From: Enterococcus ureasiticus
Lineage (GTDB): Bacteria > Bacillota > Bacilli > Lactobacillales > Enterococcaceae
DNA length: 64,000 nt
Direction: 5' to 3'
Assembly (NCBI RefSeq): GCF_001730285.1
Contig: NZ_MIJZ01000013.1
Coordinates: 434,001-498,000, forward strand
Made by a program: the position numbers and the translations under genes. A model generated the notes under the pieces. The model saw only the letters and a list, made by a program, of their open reading frames with translations, had not been told where the DNA came from and made no database searches. This document shows positions 24,084-33,115 of the stretch, one piece after another (position 1 is the stretch's first letter; each line of letters begins with the position of its first letter).

Positions 24084-25562
24084 TTAAGGCATTTCTTTTG
24101 AGTCTTTTTCATTCCCAGAATCTTTTTTCGGCGTTTGATTAGATGCACCTTCTAAATTACCTAAGCTGATATCTAAAGCCACCGTGTACTCCAATGGTAC
24201 ATATAAATTATAAGCACTCATCCCCACAACTGTACCTTTAGGTTCTGCAGAGTTAACATACCTGATCGTGTATTGAATATTGGCTCCTTTAGATTGAAAT
24301 TCGTCATAAAATTGCTTTTGTAAGTCTCCTTCTACAGTACTCCCTCTCAAGTCTTTAAGATAAGGCTGTCCAGCAGAATAGTAGACTTTTACTTTCAAAT
24401 CATCTTTACTCGTTAACTGGGTTCCCGCTTCGACACTTTGAGAAATCAATTGACCATATGGAACATTACTCGTAAAGACACTTTTAGCTTGGATTGTTAA
24501 TCCATCGACAGCAGTCCCTGCTTCTTCTTGTGAATAGTCAGCAAAATTAGGGACATTATAGCCTTTGCCTAACGATACCGTCACAGTTAAACTATCTTTT
24601 TTAGCAACTTTTTGATCTTTAGCAATGCTTTGAGAAATAACACTTTCTGCTGGAATATCTGCTGAACTAGCTTCTTCATAGGTCACTTTTATATCATTTG
24701 TTTTAGCCCAACTTTCAACTTCCGTCTTCATTTTTTTCGTAAAATCAGGGACAGAAATGTTTTTCTCAAAGGTTTCTTTGCCTTTAGAATAATACATATT
24801 GGCCTTATCTTTGCGTTTGTAATTTTCTTTTGTTACTTCTTTATTAACGATTTCAAAGCGGTTAGCTTTGCCTTTTTCCAAGGTATCACTGTATTCGTCG
24901 ATCAAAGAAATATTTTCTGCTTTATTCTCCTTGATCCAACTTTCTACTTCTGCTTTTTTCATCGTCATAAAATCTGGCAAGGTCAATTTTTCTTCTGGAT
25001 CGGCGCCTAAACTTGCTTCAACCTTTAGTTCAGCACCTTTTTTTATTTTACTACCTTTTTTTGCTTTTTGCGAAATCACTTTGTTCGCTTCTATATTTTT
25101 ACTGTAGCTTTGATCTACTTTTAACTTGACTTTATTTTCAGTTGCCCAAGTCCGTGCTTCAGCTAAATCTTTTCCTGCAAAATCAGGGAGTGCGACATGT
25201 GTCATTTGGTAATAACCAAAATATAGGATACAAAGTGCTACGAAGGTCCCTACTCCGATCAGTAAAAATTTTTGCTTCCTTTTTTTATGATAGGTCGGAT
25301 CTATTTCTGTTCCATCATCTGTCTGACTTCTTCGAGTTGAAGGGATTGTTTCTTGTTCTGGTTTAGTTTCCTTTGGTTCAGACACATTAGTTGGCCCAAT
25401 CTTTGGTTGTGTTTCGTTTGTCTTTTTGTCAATCGGTTCAGCTGACGACAAATTTTCCGATTCCTGTTTTATCGGTTCAGTTTTATCAGAGTCGTCCCGC
25501 GTCTTTTTTTCTTTTGTATTATCATAATTTGATTTATTGAAATTAGATAAAAAATCACTCAT
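24084..25562 (-). CDS. Kinase-less PASTA-repeat membrane protein
   Basis: The 492-residue protein has a Lys/Glu/Thr-rich cytosolic part (1-95), one transmembrane helix (about 98-119, FLLIGVGTFVALCILYFGYY) and an extracellular region of about four PASTA-like repeats (units beginning VALPDFAGK, LTLPDFMTM, ISVPDFTKK, YNVPNFADY). A further beta-rich domain and a charged tail follow. PASTA domains bind muropeptides or beta-lactams in PrkC/PBP proteins, but no kinase or PBP domain is present. It overlaps the upstream ATPase gene by eight bases, so it is coupled to an ABC system. A cell-wall-sensing accessory role is inferred. Confidence 0.82.
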   Translation of the reverse strand: MSDFLSNFNKSNYDNTKEKKTRDDSDKTEPIKQESENLSSAEPIDKKTNETQPKIGPTNVSEPKETKPEQETIPSTRRSQTDDGTEIDPTYHKKRKQKFLLIGVGTFVALCILYFGYYQMTHVALPDFAGKDLAEARTWATENKVKLKVDQSYSKNIEANKVISQKAKKGSKIKKGAELKVEASLGADPEEKLTLPDFMTMKKAEVESWIKENKAENISLIDEYSDTLEKGKANRFEIVNKEVTKENYKRKDKANMYYSKGKETFEKNISVPDFTKKMKTEVESWAKTNDIKVTYEEASSADIPAESVISQSIAKDQKVAKKDSLTVTVSLGKGYNVPNFADYSQEEAGTAVDGLTIQAKSVFTSNVPYGQLISQSVEAGTQLTSKDDLKVKVYYSAGQPYLKDLRGSTVEGDLQKQFYDEFQSKGANIQYTIRYVNSAEPKGTVVGMSAYNLYVPLEYTVALDISLGNLEGASNQTPKKDSGNEKDSKEMP

Positions 25563-26229
25563 TCAGCATCAACTCACCTTGCTTAAGAAAATAGGTTTTA
25601 TCAGATTGTTTCGCTATTTCATTTGAATGGGTAACAACAATCACACATTTATTATGTGTTTCAGCCAAATCTTTAAAGATATCGACAATTTCCTGTTCCA
25701 TTCCTTCATCTAGGTTTCCTGTCGGTTCATCAGCAAGAATAATGTCAACATTCGTTGCTAACGCTCTAGCAATTGCCACACGCTGCTGTTCCCCACCGGA
25801 TAATTGACCAACCAGACGATCTGCTTTAGCCTTATTTATGCCAATATAATCCAATAAATTATAGGCTACTTCACGATTATCATCAGGCATATCATTGTCT
25901 GTAATCGACATCGCCACTAAAACATTTTCCAATGCAGTTAAATAAGGAACTAAATTGTAACTTTGAAAAATAATGCTTATATCATCTCTACGATACTTTT
26001 CTAGCCCAATTTCCTTGATGTTCTGACCCTTGTATAATACTTCACCTGATTTAGGCTCATCCAATGCACTGATTAAAGAAAGAAATGTTGTTTTACCTGA
26101 ACCGGATTGACCTAAAATCGTATAAAATTGCCCTTGTTCAAAATTAATCGATGTATCGTGTAGAATCATTCGCCGTTTGTCTCCATCTTGGTAAAAATAG
26201 CTCACGTTTTTTGCTTGTAAAATTGTCAT
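25555..26229 (-). CDS. ABC transporter ATPase, LolD/MacB type (canonical)
   Basis: The 224-residue ATPase has Walker A GQSGSGKT, Q-loop FQSYNLVPYLTALENV, signature LSGGEQQR, Walker B ILADEPTGNLD and the H-loop His in VVTHS. This is the class that drives FtsX-like permeases in lipoprotein export or peptide-resistance systems. It follows the permease gene at 26242 by 12 bases and should power that permease. The contrast with the degenerate second ATPase of the same operon is notable. Confidence 0.92.
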   Translation of the reverse strand: MTILQAKNVSYFYQDGDKRRMILHDTSINFEQGQFYTILGQSGSGKTTFLSLISALDEPKSGEVLYKGQNIKEIGLEKYRRDDISIIFQSYNLVPYLTALENVLVAMSITDNDMPDDNREVAYNLLDYIGINKAKADRLVGQLSGGEQQRVAIARALATNVDIILADEPTGNLDEGMEQEIVDIFKDLAETHNKCVIVVTHSNEIAKQSDKTYFLKQGELMLNE

Positions 26230-26241
26230 ATTGGTTTCCTC

Positions 26242-27726
26242 CTACATCATGATTTTCTTTGGATTCAACCGTAAGACATAAGTCAAAGGTAAAACCGCAG
26301 ATAAAAGTACTGTGCTTAATCCTGCAATCAAGAAAGTCACGATATAACTAATTGAAAATTTCACTTCATAAGCATTTGAAACATCTTCCGTTGTTAATGT
26401 TGGTGTATTCATTCCGCCACTAACCATCATCGCGCCACCTTGGCTTGCTGCATCACTCGTTTGCGAGAATGCATCACTGGCAATCAAAGATTCCGAGACC
26501 ATTTTCCCAAGAATATTCCCCGTAACTAAAGATAAACACATAGCAACTAAACTGATAAGCAACAATTCAATCAGAATCTGTTGCATTACTTTCGCTCTTG
26601 TTTCTCCCAATGATAGATAAATTCCTAGTTCATGCTTACGATCCCGCAAGAACAGGATAACCACTAATGAAATGATCAATAATGTTGCTCCAATAGCTAG
26701 AAGTACTACATAACCAGAAATTTGAGACATTTTTTTGAAGGTTCCGCCCACTTGATCATACTGATCACTTGAAGCAGTTAATTTATATCCATCCGGAACT
26801 ACTGATTTCGATTCTTCTTTGAAAGCTTCAATGTCTTCTGGAGATTTTAGTACATATACAGGAGTGATCTGATTCATATCTTCAACTGACATAGCTGTAC
26901 CGTCAGCTTTTTTATAGCGATCAGGGATTAATTCTTTTCCTTTTTCAAATTCTACTTTGTTAATATTCATAACAGCATCATTTGGCATGTATATCGTATT
27001 AAATTGCTCTGTTTCCATGAATTGCTCTTGTATACCGCCTTTTTGATCTTTTCCATCCGATTTTTTCTTTTCAACACTTGTAGGTTCAAATATACCAATA
27101 ATCTCGACTGGATGATCTTGAGACGCTAACTCTTCTGTCGATCCATCTTGTTTATAATCCATAACTGAGCTATCTAAAACTACCTTGTCTCCAACATTAA
27201 ACCCATTTGCTTCTGCAAATTTCTTTGAGATGATCGCAACATCTTTTCCATTGTTGATTTCCTCTTGTTTAAACGTTCGGCCTTCAACTAAGTTCACTTT
27301 TTTATCTTTAAAATCCAATGGTTCTAGCAAATTATTGCCTTTAAGAGTCACGCTTTTTGGCATACCGCCAATCGTCGTAGCATTTTCCATTTCATAAGTT
27401 TTGATTTTTTTTACAAAAAGAGTTGTCTTCACGTTGTAATCAAATTCTTTTACATATGTAGACTTACCTAATTTTTTAACCTCATCTACCTTTAACGCTG
27501 TTGGTGAAAAAGATTGACCTTCTTCCATCATCTTCTCATAGTCCATTTCAACACTAACAGTGGCACCTAAATCATGTTTGATTTTCTTTTCGACATTTGC
27601 TGTGGATTTCTGAATAGCAATTGATCCTGCAATAACATTACCTAATATAAAAATAACTGCAAATAAAATAACTGATTTCCCTTTTCTTCTTACAACACTG
27701 CACAGTGCTCGATTCCAATAATTCAT
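26242..27726 (-). CDS. FtsX/MacB-type ABC permease
   Basis: The 494-residue protein has one N-terminal helix (about 17-38), a large extracellular domain (about 40-330, beta-rich and Lys-rich) and three C-terminal helices (about 340-365, 385-410 and 455-485). This is the FtsX four-helix topology of mechanotransmission ABC systems. A Gly/Ser/Met-rich loop (TSDAASQGGAMMVSGGMNTP) lies between the last two helices. Its ATPase is encoded directly downstream. A hairpin at 27757-27839 precedes the gene. Confidence 0.88.
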   Translation of the reverse strand: MNYWNRALCSVVRRKGKSVILFAVIFILGNVIAGSIAIQKSTANVEKKIKHDLGATVSVEMDYEKMMEEGQSFSPTALKVDEVKKLGKSTYVKEFDYNVKTTLFVKKIKTYEMENATTIGGMPKSVTLKGNNLLEPLDFKDKKVNLVEGRTFKQEEINNGKDVAIISKKFAEANGFNVGDKVVLDSSVMDYKQDGSTEELASQDHPVEIIGIFEPTSVEKKKSDGKDQKGGIQEQFMETEQFNTIYMPNDAVMNINKVEFEKGKELIPDRYKKADGTAMSVEDMNQITPVYVLKSPEDIEAFKEESKSVVPDGYKLTASSDQYDQVGGTFKKMSQISGYVVLLAIGATLLIISLVVILFLRDRKHELGIYLSLGETRAKVMQQILIELLLISLVAMCLSLVTGNILGKMVSESLIASDAFSQTSDAASQGGAMMVSGGMNTPTLTTEDVSNAYEVKFSISYIVTFLIAGLSTVLLSAVLPLTYVLRLNPKKIMM

Positions 27727-27756
27727 ATATTCTTCCTTCCTACTTAAAAAACAATG

Positions 27757-27839
27757 AAAAATCAGCTTAGCTAGATATCATTACACTATTCAGTCAAATC
27801 AATAAAAACAATTGAGTTGTATCCGCTAAAGCTGATTTT
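27757..27839 (-). terminator. Intra-operon inverted repeat with T-run
   Basis: AAAATCAGCTTTAGC (27825-27839, overlapping the end of the second ATPase gene) can pair with GCTAAGCTGATTTT (27758-27771) across a ~53-base loop. A TTTTTCATTGTTTTTT tract follows on the minus strand. It could attenuate expression of the downstream permease, ATPase and PASTA genes. Confidence 0.45.
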
Positions 27840-28503
27840 CTATATTGTCTTTGATAAATGATAGCTTCCCACCATTCAATCCCCACAATTCGTCAACATA
27901 TTCAGCAATCGCTTTTGATTGTGAGCTGATAACGACACATTTATTTTCATTTTTTGCATATATACGTATGTACTCCATGATCATTTCTAATGAAAGTTCA
28001 CTTAATGACGCAGCAGGTTCATCAATCAAAACGATTTCGGGATCATTAATTATTGCTTTTGCCAAATATACCCGCTGCTGATTAGAAACAGCTATTTTTT
28101 TGATTTTTTGGTTTGCTACCTTTTCGTCAATTCCTACTTTTTTCAGTGCTTCGTAAAAATAGCTATTTCCTTTTGTAACAGTGTTTGACATACAAAGTTT
28201 TAGTGTCGTCAAAGCTGTCTCATTTGAAAGAACATTGTAGTGTTGAAAAACAGTGCCTATTTCTTGCCTACGATAATTGTCTCGATCTATATCCTCAAGG
28301 TTTTGGTTTTTAAAAAGAATTGCGCCTGAATCAACGGTATCTAAGCCTGCAATTAGCGCTAGCAAGGTGGTTTTTCCTGCTCCCTGTTTTCCTAAAATCC
28401 CATAAACTTTCCCCAGCGAAAAGTCGATCGTTATATCATTTAAAACAGTCACATCGTTCTTCTTATTCGTATATACTATATTTTTAAGAGAGAGAATCAT
28501 CAC
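27826..28503 (-). CDS. ABC ATPase with degenerate signature and H-loop
   Basis: The 225-residue protein keeps Walker A (GKQGAGKT), the Q-loop (FQHYNVLSNETAL) and Walker B (IVLIDEPAASLSE). The LSGGQ signature is replaced by IAVSNQQR, and the switch His region reads VVISSQSK, with no His. This predicts impaired or asymmetric ATP hydrolysis. It overlaps the end of the upstream permease gene by four bases and would pair with it. It may be a regulatory or heterodimer partner of the canonical ATPase at 25555-26229. Confidence 0.82.
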   Translation of the reverse strand: MMILSLKNIVYTNKKNDVTVLNDITIDFSLGKVYGILGKQGAGKTTLLALIAGLDTVDSGAILFKNQNLEDIDRDNYRRQEIGTVFQHYNVLSNETALTTLKLCMSNTVTKGNSYFYEALKKVGIDEKVANQKIKKIAVSNQQRVYLAKAIINDPEIVLIDEPAASLSELSLEMIMEYIRIYAKNENKCVVISSQSKAIAEYVDELWGLNGGKLSFIKDNIENQL

Positions 28504-29843
28504 TCGTCTAAGTTCCTTTCTAACAAAAAATCAATTGGTTTAAATTTAAAAAGTTTATAGATATCAATGGAAATGATCGTAATCAAGAATAAGCTGGTCA
28601 TTCCAAGTATAGTGATAAAAGAATGAGCATTCATCAACATAGGAATAGATAATATGGATTCATTTTGTTCGCTAGCCATTAGACTAGATAACTGATCAAT
28701 ATTTCCCATCAGTCGTTTTTGATTTACTAATTGCCAATCAGCGATTGGTTGCACGAACCCTTTTGCAATCACGGATGCTAAACTAAAACTAACACATGTA
28801 ACGATAACCAACTCAGTCACTCGACTTTTGATTATTTGCTGTTTCGTTATTCCAAGATTGCGCAACACATAAAGCTCTGTTTGACTTTTTCTAAACTTCC
28901 GAACTGAAAATAATGCCAACCAAAAGTTACCGAAAATCAAGAAACCTAACAGAATCGTTCCTGCCAATGTTCTTACTCCATTAACTGGACTTAAAATAAA
29001 ATTCATTTTTGCTTCATTTGTTATCACTTGATAATCACTTGGCAAACCTTTTGCTTTCATCTCGCTTAAAAATTTATCAAAATCATCCATACTTTTTAGT
29101 TCATACGATACGCTGTTATGACCTGAATAATCAAAATTTTTTATACTATTCAGTGTTTCCCAATTCGTAAAAATATCATTCCCTTGATAACTCATGAACA
29201 GACTGCCTTCATCGGATGATTGAACTTGTTCTTTAGGTTGATACATTCCAGCAACAACCAATGTTTGTTTCTCAGTATCTTGATTTCCTGTTAAAGCCAC
29301 TTCAATCGAATCGCCTATTTTAAGCTGATTTAGCTGAGCAAACGCACTACTGACAAAGCATTCATTCTGTTTTAGGTCCGTGCTTCCTCCGTTGATTTCC
29401 ATCCCACTATCTGCGAGCATGTTTACAAATGTCTCTGGTTCTGCCCCTATCCAATAAGTTATTGTTTGACCATAATTAGTTTTGGTACTCTCATTTTTTT
29501 GGAACTGATCTGAACTAGGGATTCCGACTGGTTTTAATGTTTCAAATGAAATCGGAACATTGCCAATCATTTCTATTCCAGTTACATATTTAGACTCTCC
29601 AAATTTGATATACTGTTCTTTTGTTAGTTTTTCTTCATGCATTGAATTACTTAAATCTGGTTCTAGAATCGTTACTACAGTCATAAACTTTTTGCTATAA
29701 TTTTTTGTAAATAATTTAGCAGAAGTATATATGGTATTTGTCACCATTGTCCCTAAAATCAAAAGAAACAACATGATACCGACTAGTAAATAATTCCAAA
29801 TGTGTCTTCTAAGATTTAAGAAAGCATGTTTAAAGACGAACAT
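28500..29843 (-). CDS. FtsX-type ABC permease
   Basis: Starting MFVFKHAFLNLRRHIWNY, the 447-residue protein has an N-terminal helix (about 15-38), an extracellular domain and three C-terminal helices (near residues 290, 340 and 410-430), the same topology as the 26242-27726 permease but with little sequence identity. The ATG at 29841-29843 with GGGGAG upstream was preferred over an in-frame start 42 bases earlier. It lies 56 bases after the histidine-kinase gene, so expression is probably under the two-component system. Confidence 0.85.
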   Translation of the reverse strand: MFVFKHAFLNLRRHIWNYLLVGIMLFLLILGTMVTNTIYTSAKLFTKNYSKKFMTVVTILEPDLSNSMHEEKLTKEQYIKFGESKYVTGIEMIGNVPISFETLKPVGIPSSDQFQKNESTKTNYGQTITYWIGAEPETFVNMLADSGMEINGGSTDLKQNECFVSSAFAQLNQLKIGDSIEVALTGNQDTEKQTLVVAGMYQPKEQVQSSDEGSLFMSYQGNDIFTNWETLNSIKNFDYSGHNSVSYELKSMDDFDKFLSEMKAKGLPSDYQVITNEAKMNFILSPVNGVRTLAGTILLGFLIFGNFWLALFSVRKFRKSQTELYVLRNLGITKQQIIKSRVTELVIVTCVSFSLASVIAKGFVQPIADWQLVNQKRLMGNIDQLSSLMASEQNESILSIPMLMNAHSFITILGMTSLFLITIISIDIYKLFKFKPIDFLLERNLDE

Positions 29844-29899
29844 GTTCTTGCTCTCCCCTTCCTTGATACTACAATACCAAATCAATTGTTAACTGAATG

Positions 29900-30997
29900 T
29901 TAACTTTCAATGATTTGTGGAAATGATAGATAAAAAGTTGAACCTTGATTTTTTTTACTTTCAACATAAACAAAGCCCTGACATAAGTCACAAACATGAG
30001 ACACCACTGATAATCCAATACCGTAACCATCTTGTTTGAGCCCATTTATTCGATAATTATGATTAAAAATAGTTGCATGAACTTCAGGATCAATCCCTTT
30101 TCCATGATCTTTGATTTCAACAATAACACTGCCTTTTTTATTATTAACAGCAACTTCTATAGGCTTGCCATTACCATATTTGATTGCATTATCCACTAAA
30201 TTTGATACCGCTCGATAGATCCAGCGGTTTTTACCTATGATCAATGTCGACTTGATTTCATCAAAAGAAAAGGTAAGCTGTGGGTAACTTTTGCGATATG
30301 TATCGCACACTTCTGCACAGATCAATGAAACATCAACTTGTTCACTCATCACCTCTTCCGTACTGTTTGAAAGAGTTAAAATATCATCGATACTATCCGT
30401 CAGACGATCTAGAATATGCAGATTACCCGTTTCGTTTTGCTCTAGTTCTAAATTAGCTCGTAAAATCGCAATGGCATTTTTCTGTTCATGAGTAAGATAA
30501 CTACTTAGTCTTTTATAATCATCTAAATTCCCATCAAATTTATCTTTTAGTTGTTTAAATGCTTTAGCAACAGATTTATCTTCAACTTTATCTTCTGAAA
30601 ATTTTTCTAGAAACTGTAAATCATGGATGATCGAAACCATTTGCTTCGTATAAATCCGCCGTAAAACAAACCATAGTGTCATAGTCAGCACTAAAATGGC
30701 TGAACACACTGCTAAAATAATCATTGGCAAATACTTGGATAAACTATTTAAATAAATATCATCAAGCGTTTGCGTACTAACTAATTCAGATGCTTTAAGT
30801 TCAATACTTGTTATCGGTTTTTCTTGAGCAATTGTTGAATTTACATCATTCACAACATATACAGCTGAACCGATTGACTGACCTATCTGGAGTGAACGCC
30901 AGTTATTTTTCACTGCAAAAAAACCACCACTGATAATCAAAATAACAAAAAAAGCAAAGGTTAATACGGTCAAACTAATTTTAAAATTTACTCGCAT
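29900..30997 (-). CDS. Sensor histidine kinase
   Basis: The 365-residue kinase has two transmembrane helices (about 7-28 and 89-113) framing a short ~60-residue extracellular loop. It has a HisKA segment with phospho-acceptor His170 in YLTHEQKNAIAILRANLE, and HATPase motifs SNLVDNAIKYG, DHGKGIDPE and DGYGIGLSVV. The small sensor loop suggests that signalling depends on partner proteins, as in peptide-sensing systems that read an ABC transporter. It overlaps the response-regulator gene by ten bases. Confidence 0.93.
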   Translation of the reverse strand: MRVNFKISLTVLTFAFFVILIISGGFFAVKNNWRSLQIGQSIGSAVYVVNDVNSTIAQEKPITSIELKASELVSTQTLDDIYLNSLSKYLPMIILAVCSAILVLTMTLWFVLRRIYTKQMVSIIHDLQFLEKFSEDKVEDKSVAKAFKQLKDKFDGNLDDYKRLSSYLTHEQKNAIAILRANLELEQNETGNLHILDRLTDSIDDILTLSNSTEEVMSEQVDVSLICAEVCDTYRKSYPQLTFSFDEIKSTLIIGKNRWIYRAVSNLVDNAIKYGNGKPIEVAVNNKKGSVIVEIKDHGKGIDPEVHATIFNHNYRINGLKQDGYGIGLSVVSHVCDLCQGFVYVESKKNQGSTFYLSFPQIIES

Positions 30998-31656
30998 AAT
31001 TGATATCCTTTCGCCCGAATAGTTTTAAGTAACTCTTTTCCTGATGCTTGGGCAAGTTGTTTTTTTAAGCGGGCAATATGAACACGCAAAACAGAAGAAA
31101 ATGGATCAAAGTTTTCGTCATAAACATGTTCAGCTATCATTTCTGTAGAAACTACCGCTGGATGTTGTTGAGCAATACATAACAAAATATCGAATTCTTT
31201 TGGTTTTAACACGACTTCTGTTTCCCCATAACGAACAAAACGCTTCACAGGATCGATCATTAACTGATTGATTTGGATATGAGGCGATGTCCGACCATGG
31301 AAACGCCGAATAACCGCACGAATGCGGGCAACTAATTCCAATAATTCAAAAGGTTTGACTAAATAATCATCTGCGCCAAAGTCAAGTCCCTTGGCTCTTT
31401 CTTCGATTTCGTCCCTAGCTGTAGTAATGATAATAGGAGTGCCAATGTTCGAATCTCTTAAAAAATTCAAAATAGATAATCCATCTTTATCTGGTAAATT
31501 CAAGTCTAATAAAATAGCGTCATAGTTATTTACATAGGCCTTTTCTTCTCCTTCAAGCCCAGAAAATGCTAGATCTACTAAAAATTTTTCTCGTTCTAAA
31601 CCCTTTTGAACTGATAGTGCCAGTTCACGATTATCCTCAATAATTAAAATTCTCAT
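30988..31656 (-). CDS. OmpR-family response regulator
   Basis: The 222-residue regulator has a receiver domain with the phospho-acceptor Asp51 (AILLDLNLPDKDG), the conserved Thr of IIITTARDE and the Lys of DDYLVKPFE, and a C-terminal winged helix (about 125-222, VLKPKEFDILLCIAQQHPAVVSTEMIAEHVY). It is the first gene of the operon running through HK, two permease/ATPase pairs and the PASTA protein. It is therefore likely autoregulated. Targets are unknown. Confidence 0.94.
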   Translation of the reverse strand: MRILIIEDNRELALSVQKGLEREKFLVDLAFSGLEGEEKAYVNNYDAILLDLNLPDKDGLSILNFLRDSNIGTPIIITTARDEIEERAKGLDFGADDYLVKPFELLELVARIRAVIRRFHGRTSPHIQINQLMIDPVKRFVRYGETEVVLKPKEFDILLCIAQQHPAVVSTEMIAEHVYDENFDPFSSVLRVHIARLKKQLAQASGKELLKTIRAKGYQLCE

Positions 31657-31773
31657 CCAATAGGTTCCTCTCTACGATAACTGATATGCCCGTCAATAGT
31701 TATCTCATAAGATACTATACCTATGAATGATTTGTCTATATTTCATTTTTTCAATTAAAATAAAATAACAAAA

Positions 31774-31816
31774 AATAAGCAATTGTATTTGAGATTCTTC
31801 AATACAATTGCTTATT
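31774..31816. terminator. Terminator of udk
   Basis: AATAAGCAATTGTATT and AATACAATTGCTTATT pair perfectly across an 11-base loop, with A/T tracts on both sides. Confidence 0.88.
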
Positions 31817-31833
31817 TTTTATTTTCCATCTAT

Positions 31834-32463
31834 TTATACTTCATTTAAAATACTTGCCACTTTTGTCGTAATCAAATCAATAGCTACATGATTTTCTCCG
31901 CCTTCTGGAACAATCACATCTGCATAACGTTTCGTGGGCTCAATAAACTGATGATACATTGGCTTTACCACATTCAGATATTGTTCAATAACAGAATCGA
32001 GAGTTCTTCCTCGCTCTTCCATATCACGTTTGATTCTACGAATGATGCGGATATCATCATCTGTGTCCACATATAATTTAATATCCATCAACTCTCGTAA
32101 ACGGATATCTTCTAAAATCAGAATACCTTCTAAAATAATAACCTCTTTTGGTTCTTGAATAATAATGTCTGAACTTCTTGTATGTGCAACATAATCATAC
32201 ACGGGTTTTTCAATTGTTTGATAGCTTATTAATTGTTGCAAATGCTCGATTAACAAATCCGTATCAAAAGCAAACGGATGATCATAATTCGTTGTTAATC
32301 TTTCTTCAAAACTCAAATGGCTTTGATCTTTATAATAAGAATCTTGTTCCAACATCATGATCGAATGATTAGGAAAATGATTGAAAATCGCCCGACTGAC
32401 ACTGGTCTTTCCACTACCGGAACCACCAGTAACACCAATCACGATTGGTTGAGTATTTTTCAT
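31834..32463 (-). CDS. udk: Uridine kinase
   Basis: Uridine/cytidine kinase phosphorylates uridine or cytidine for pyrimidine salvage. The 209-residue protein has the P-loop [12 protein letters not shown] near the N-terminus, [29 protein letters not shown] for nucleoside binding, and [18 protein letters not shown] for Walker B. Length is typical. A GAGAGG site precedes ATG. The gene has its own terminator and is transcribed away from the plus-strand GNAT gene. Confidence 0.95.
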   Translation of the reverse strand: MKNTQPIVIGVTGGSGSGKTSVSRAIFNHFPNHSIMMLEQDSYYKDQSHLSFEERLTTNYDHPFAFDTDLLIEHLQQLISYQTIEKPVYDYVAHTRSSDIIIQEPKEVIILEGILILEDIRLRELMDIKLYVDTDDDIRIIRRIKRDMEERGRTLDSVIEQYLNVVKPMYHQFIEPTKRYADVIVPEGGENHVAIDLITTKVASILNEV

Positions 32464-32607
32464 TCAACGAAACCTCTCTCTTGTATGTAATAGTCATGTT
32501 AACCTTTTTCTATTATAATAGAAACGAGCAAGAATGCTACAATTTTATCTATTTATTTTTTAAATCTGTCGATTTTTTTACAGATCCACTAGAAGGGAGT
32601 TAATAGT

Positions 32608-33060
32608 ATGAGGATTAATGAAATTCAAGAACTTCAAACAGCACACTATGATTTATTATTATCAGCTGATCCAGATAAGTCTTTGATAGAAGAGTATGTA
32701 AAACGTGGCTTATGTTTTGAAGCTATTTTCAGCGAAACGATTGTCGGTATTTTAGTCTTGCTACCCACTCGTCCTGAAACCCTAGAAATCGTCAACATCG
32801 CTGTCTCTGAAAAATTGCAAAAAAAGGGGTTTGGTGAAAAATTAATTCAATTTGCATTAGCTCATGCTAAAAACAATCGATATAAAACAGTAGAAATCGG
32901 TACTGGAAGTACTAGCTTTGGACAACTATATCTCTATCAAAAATGTGGCTTTCGTATGACAAATATTGATCGTGATTTTTTCCTACGTCACTATGAAAAA
33001 GAAATTATCGAAAATAAACTTGTTTTGAAAGATATGGTGCGATTGAGCATTGATGTGTAA
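32608..33060 (+). CDS. GNAT-family N-acetyltransferase
   Basis: The 150-residue protein has the GNAT core: a beta-strand with NIAVSEKLQKKGFGEKLIQFALAHA, in which QKKGFGEKL forms the acetyl-CoA pyrophosphate loop, then TVEIGTGSTSFGQLYLYQKCGFRMTNID. It resembles unassigned YycN/YjcF-like acetyltransferases; the substrate is unknown. AAGGGAG precedes ATG, and a strong terminator follows. Confidence 0.85.
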   Translation: MRINEIQELQTAHYDLLLSADPDKSLIEEYVKRGLCFEAIFSETIVGILVLLPTRPETLEIVNIAVSEKLQKKGFGEKLIQFALAHAKNNRYKTVEIGTGSTSFGQLYLYQKCGFRMTNIDRDFFLRHYEKEIIENKLVLKDMVRLSIDV

Positions 33061-33065
33061 ATAGT

Positions 33066-33113
33066 AAAAACAGTGATCAAGAGATTTGGAACCTACTCTT
33101 GATCACTGTTTTT
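33066..33113. terminator. Bidirectional terminator between convergent genes
   Basis: AAAAACAGTGATCAAGAG and its exact complement are separated by 12 bases, serving the GNAT gene (+) and the HAD gene (-). Confidence 0.92.
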
Positions 33114-33115
33114 CA

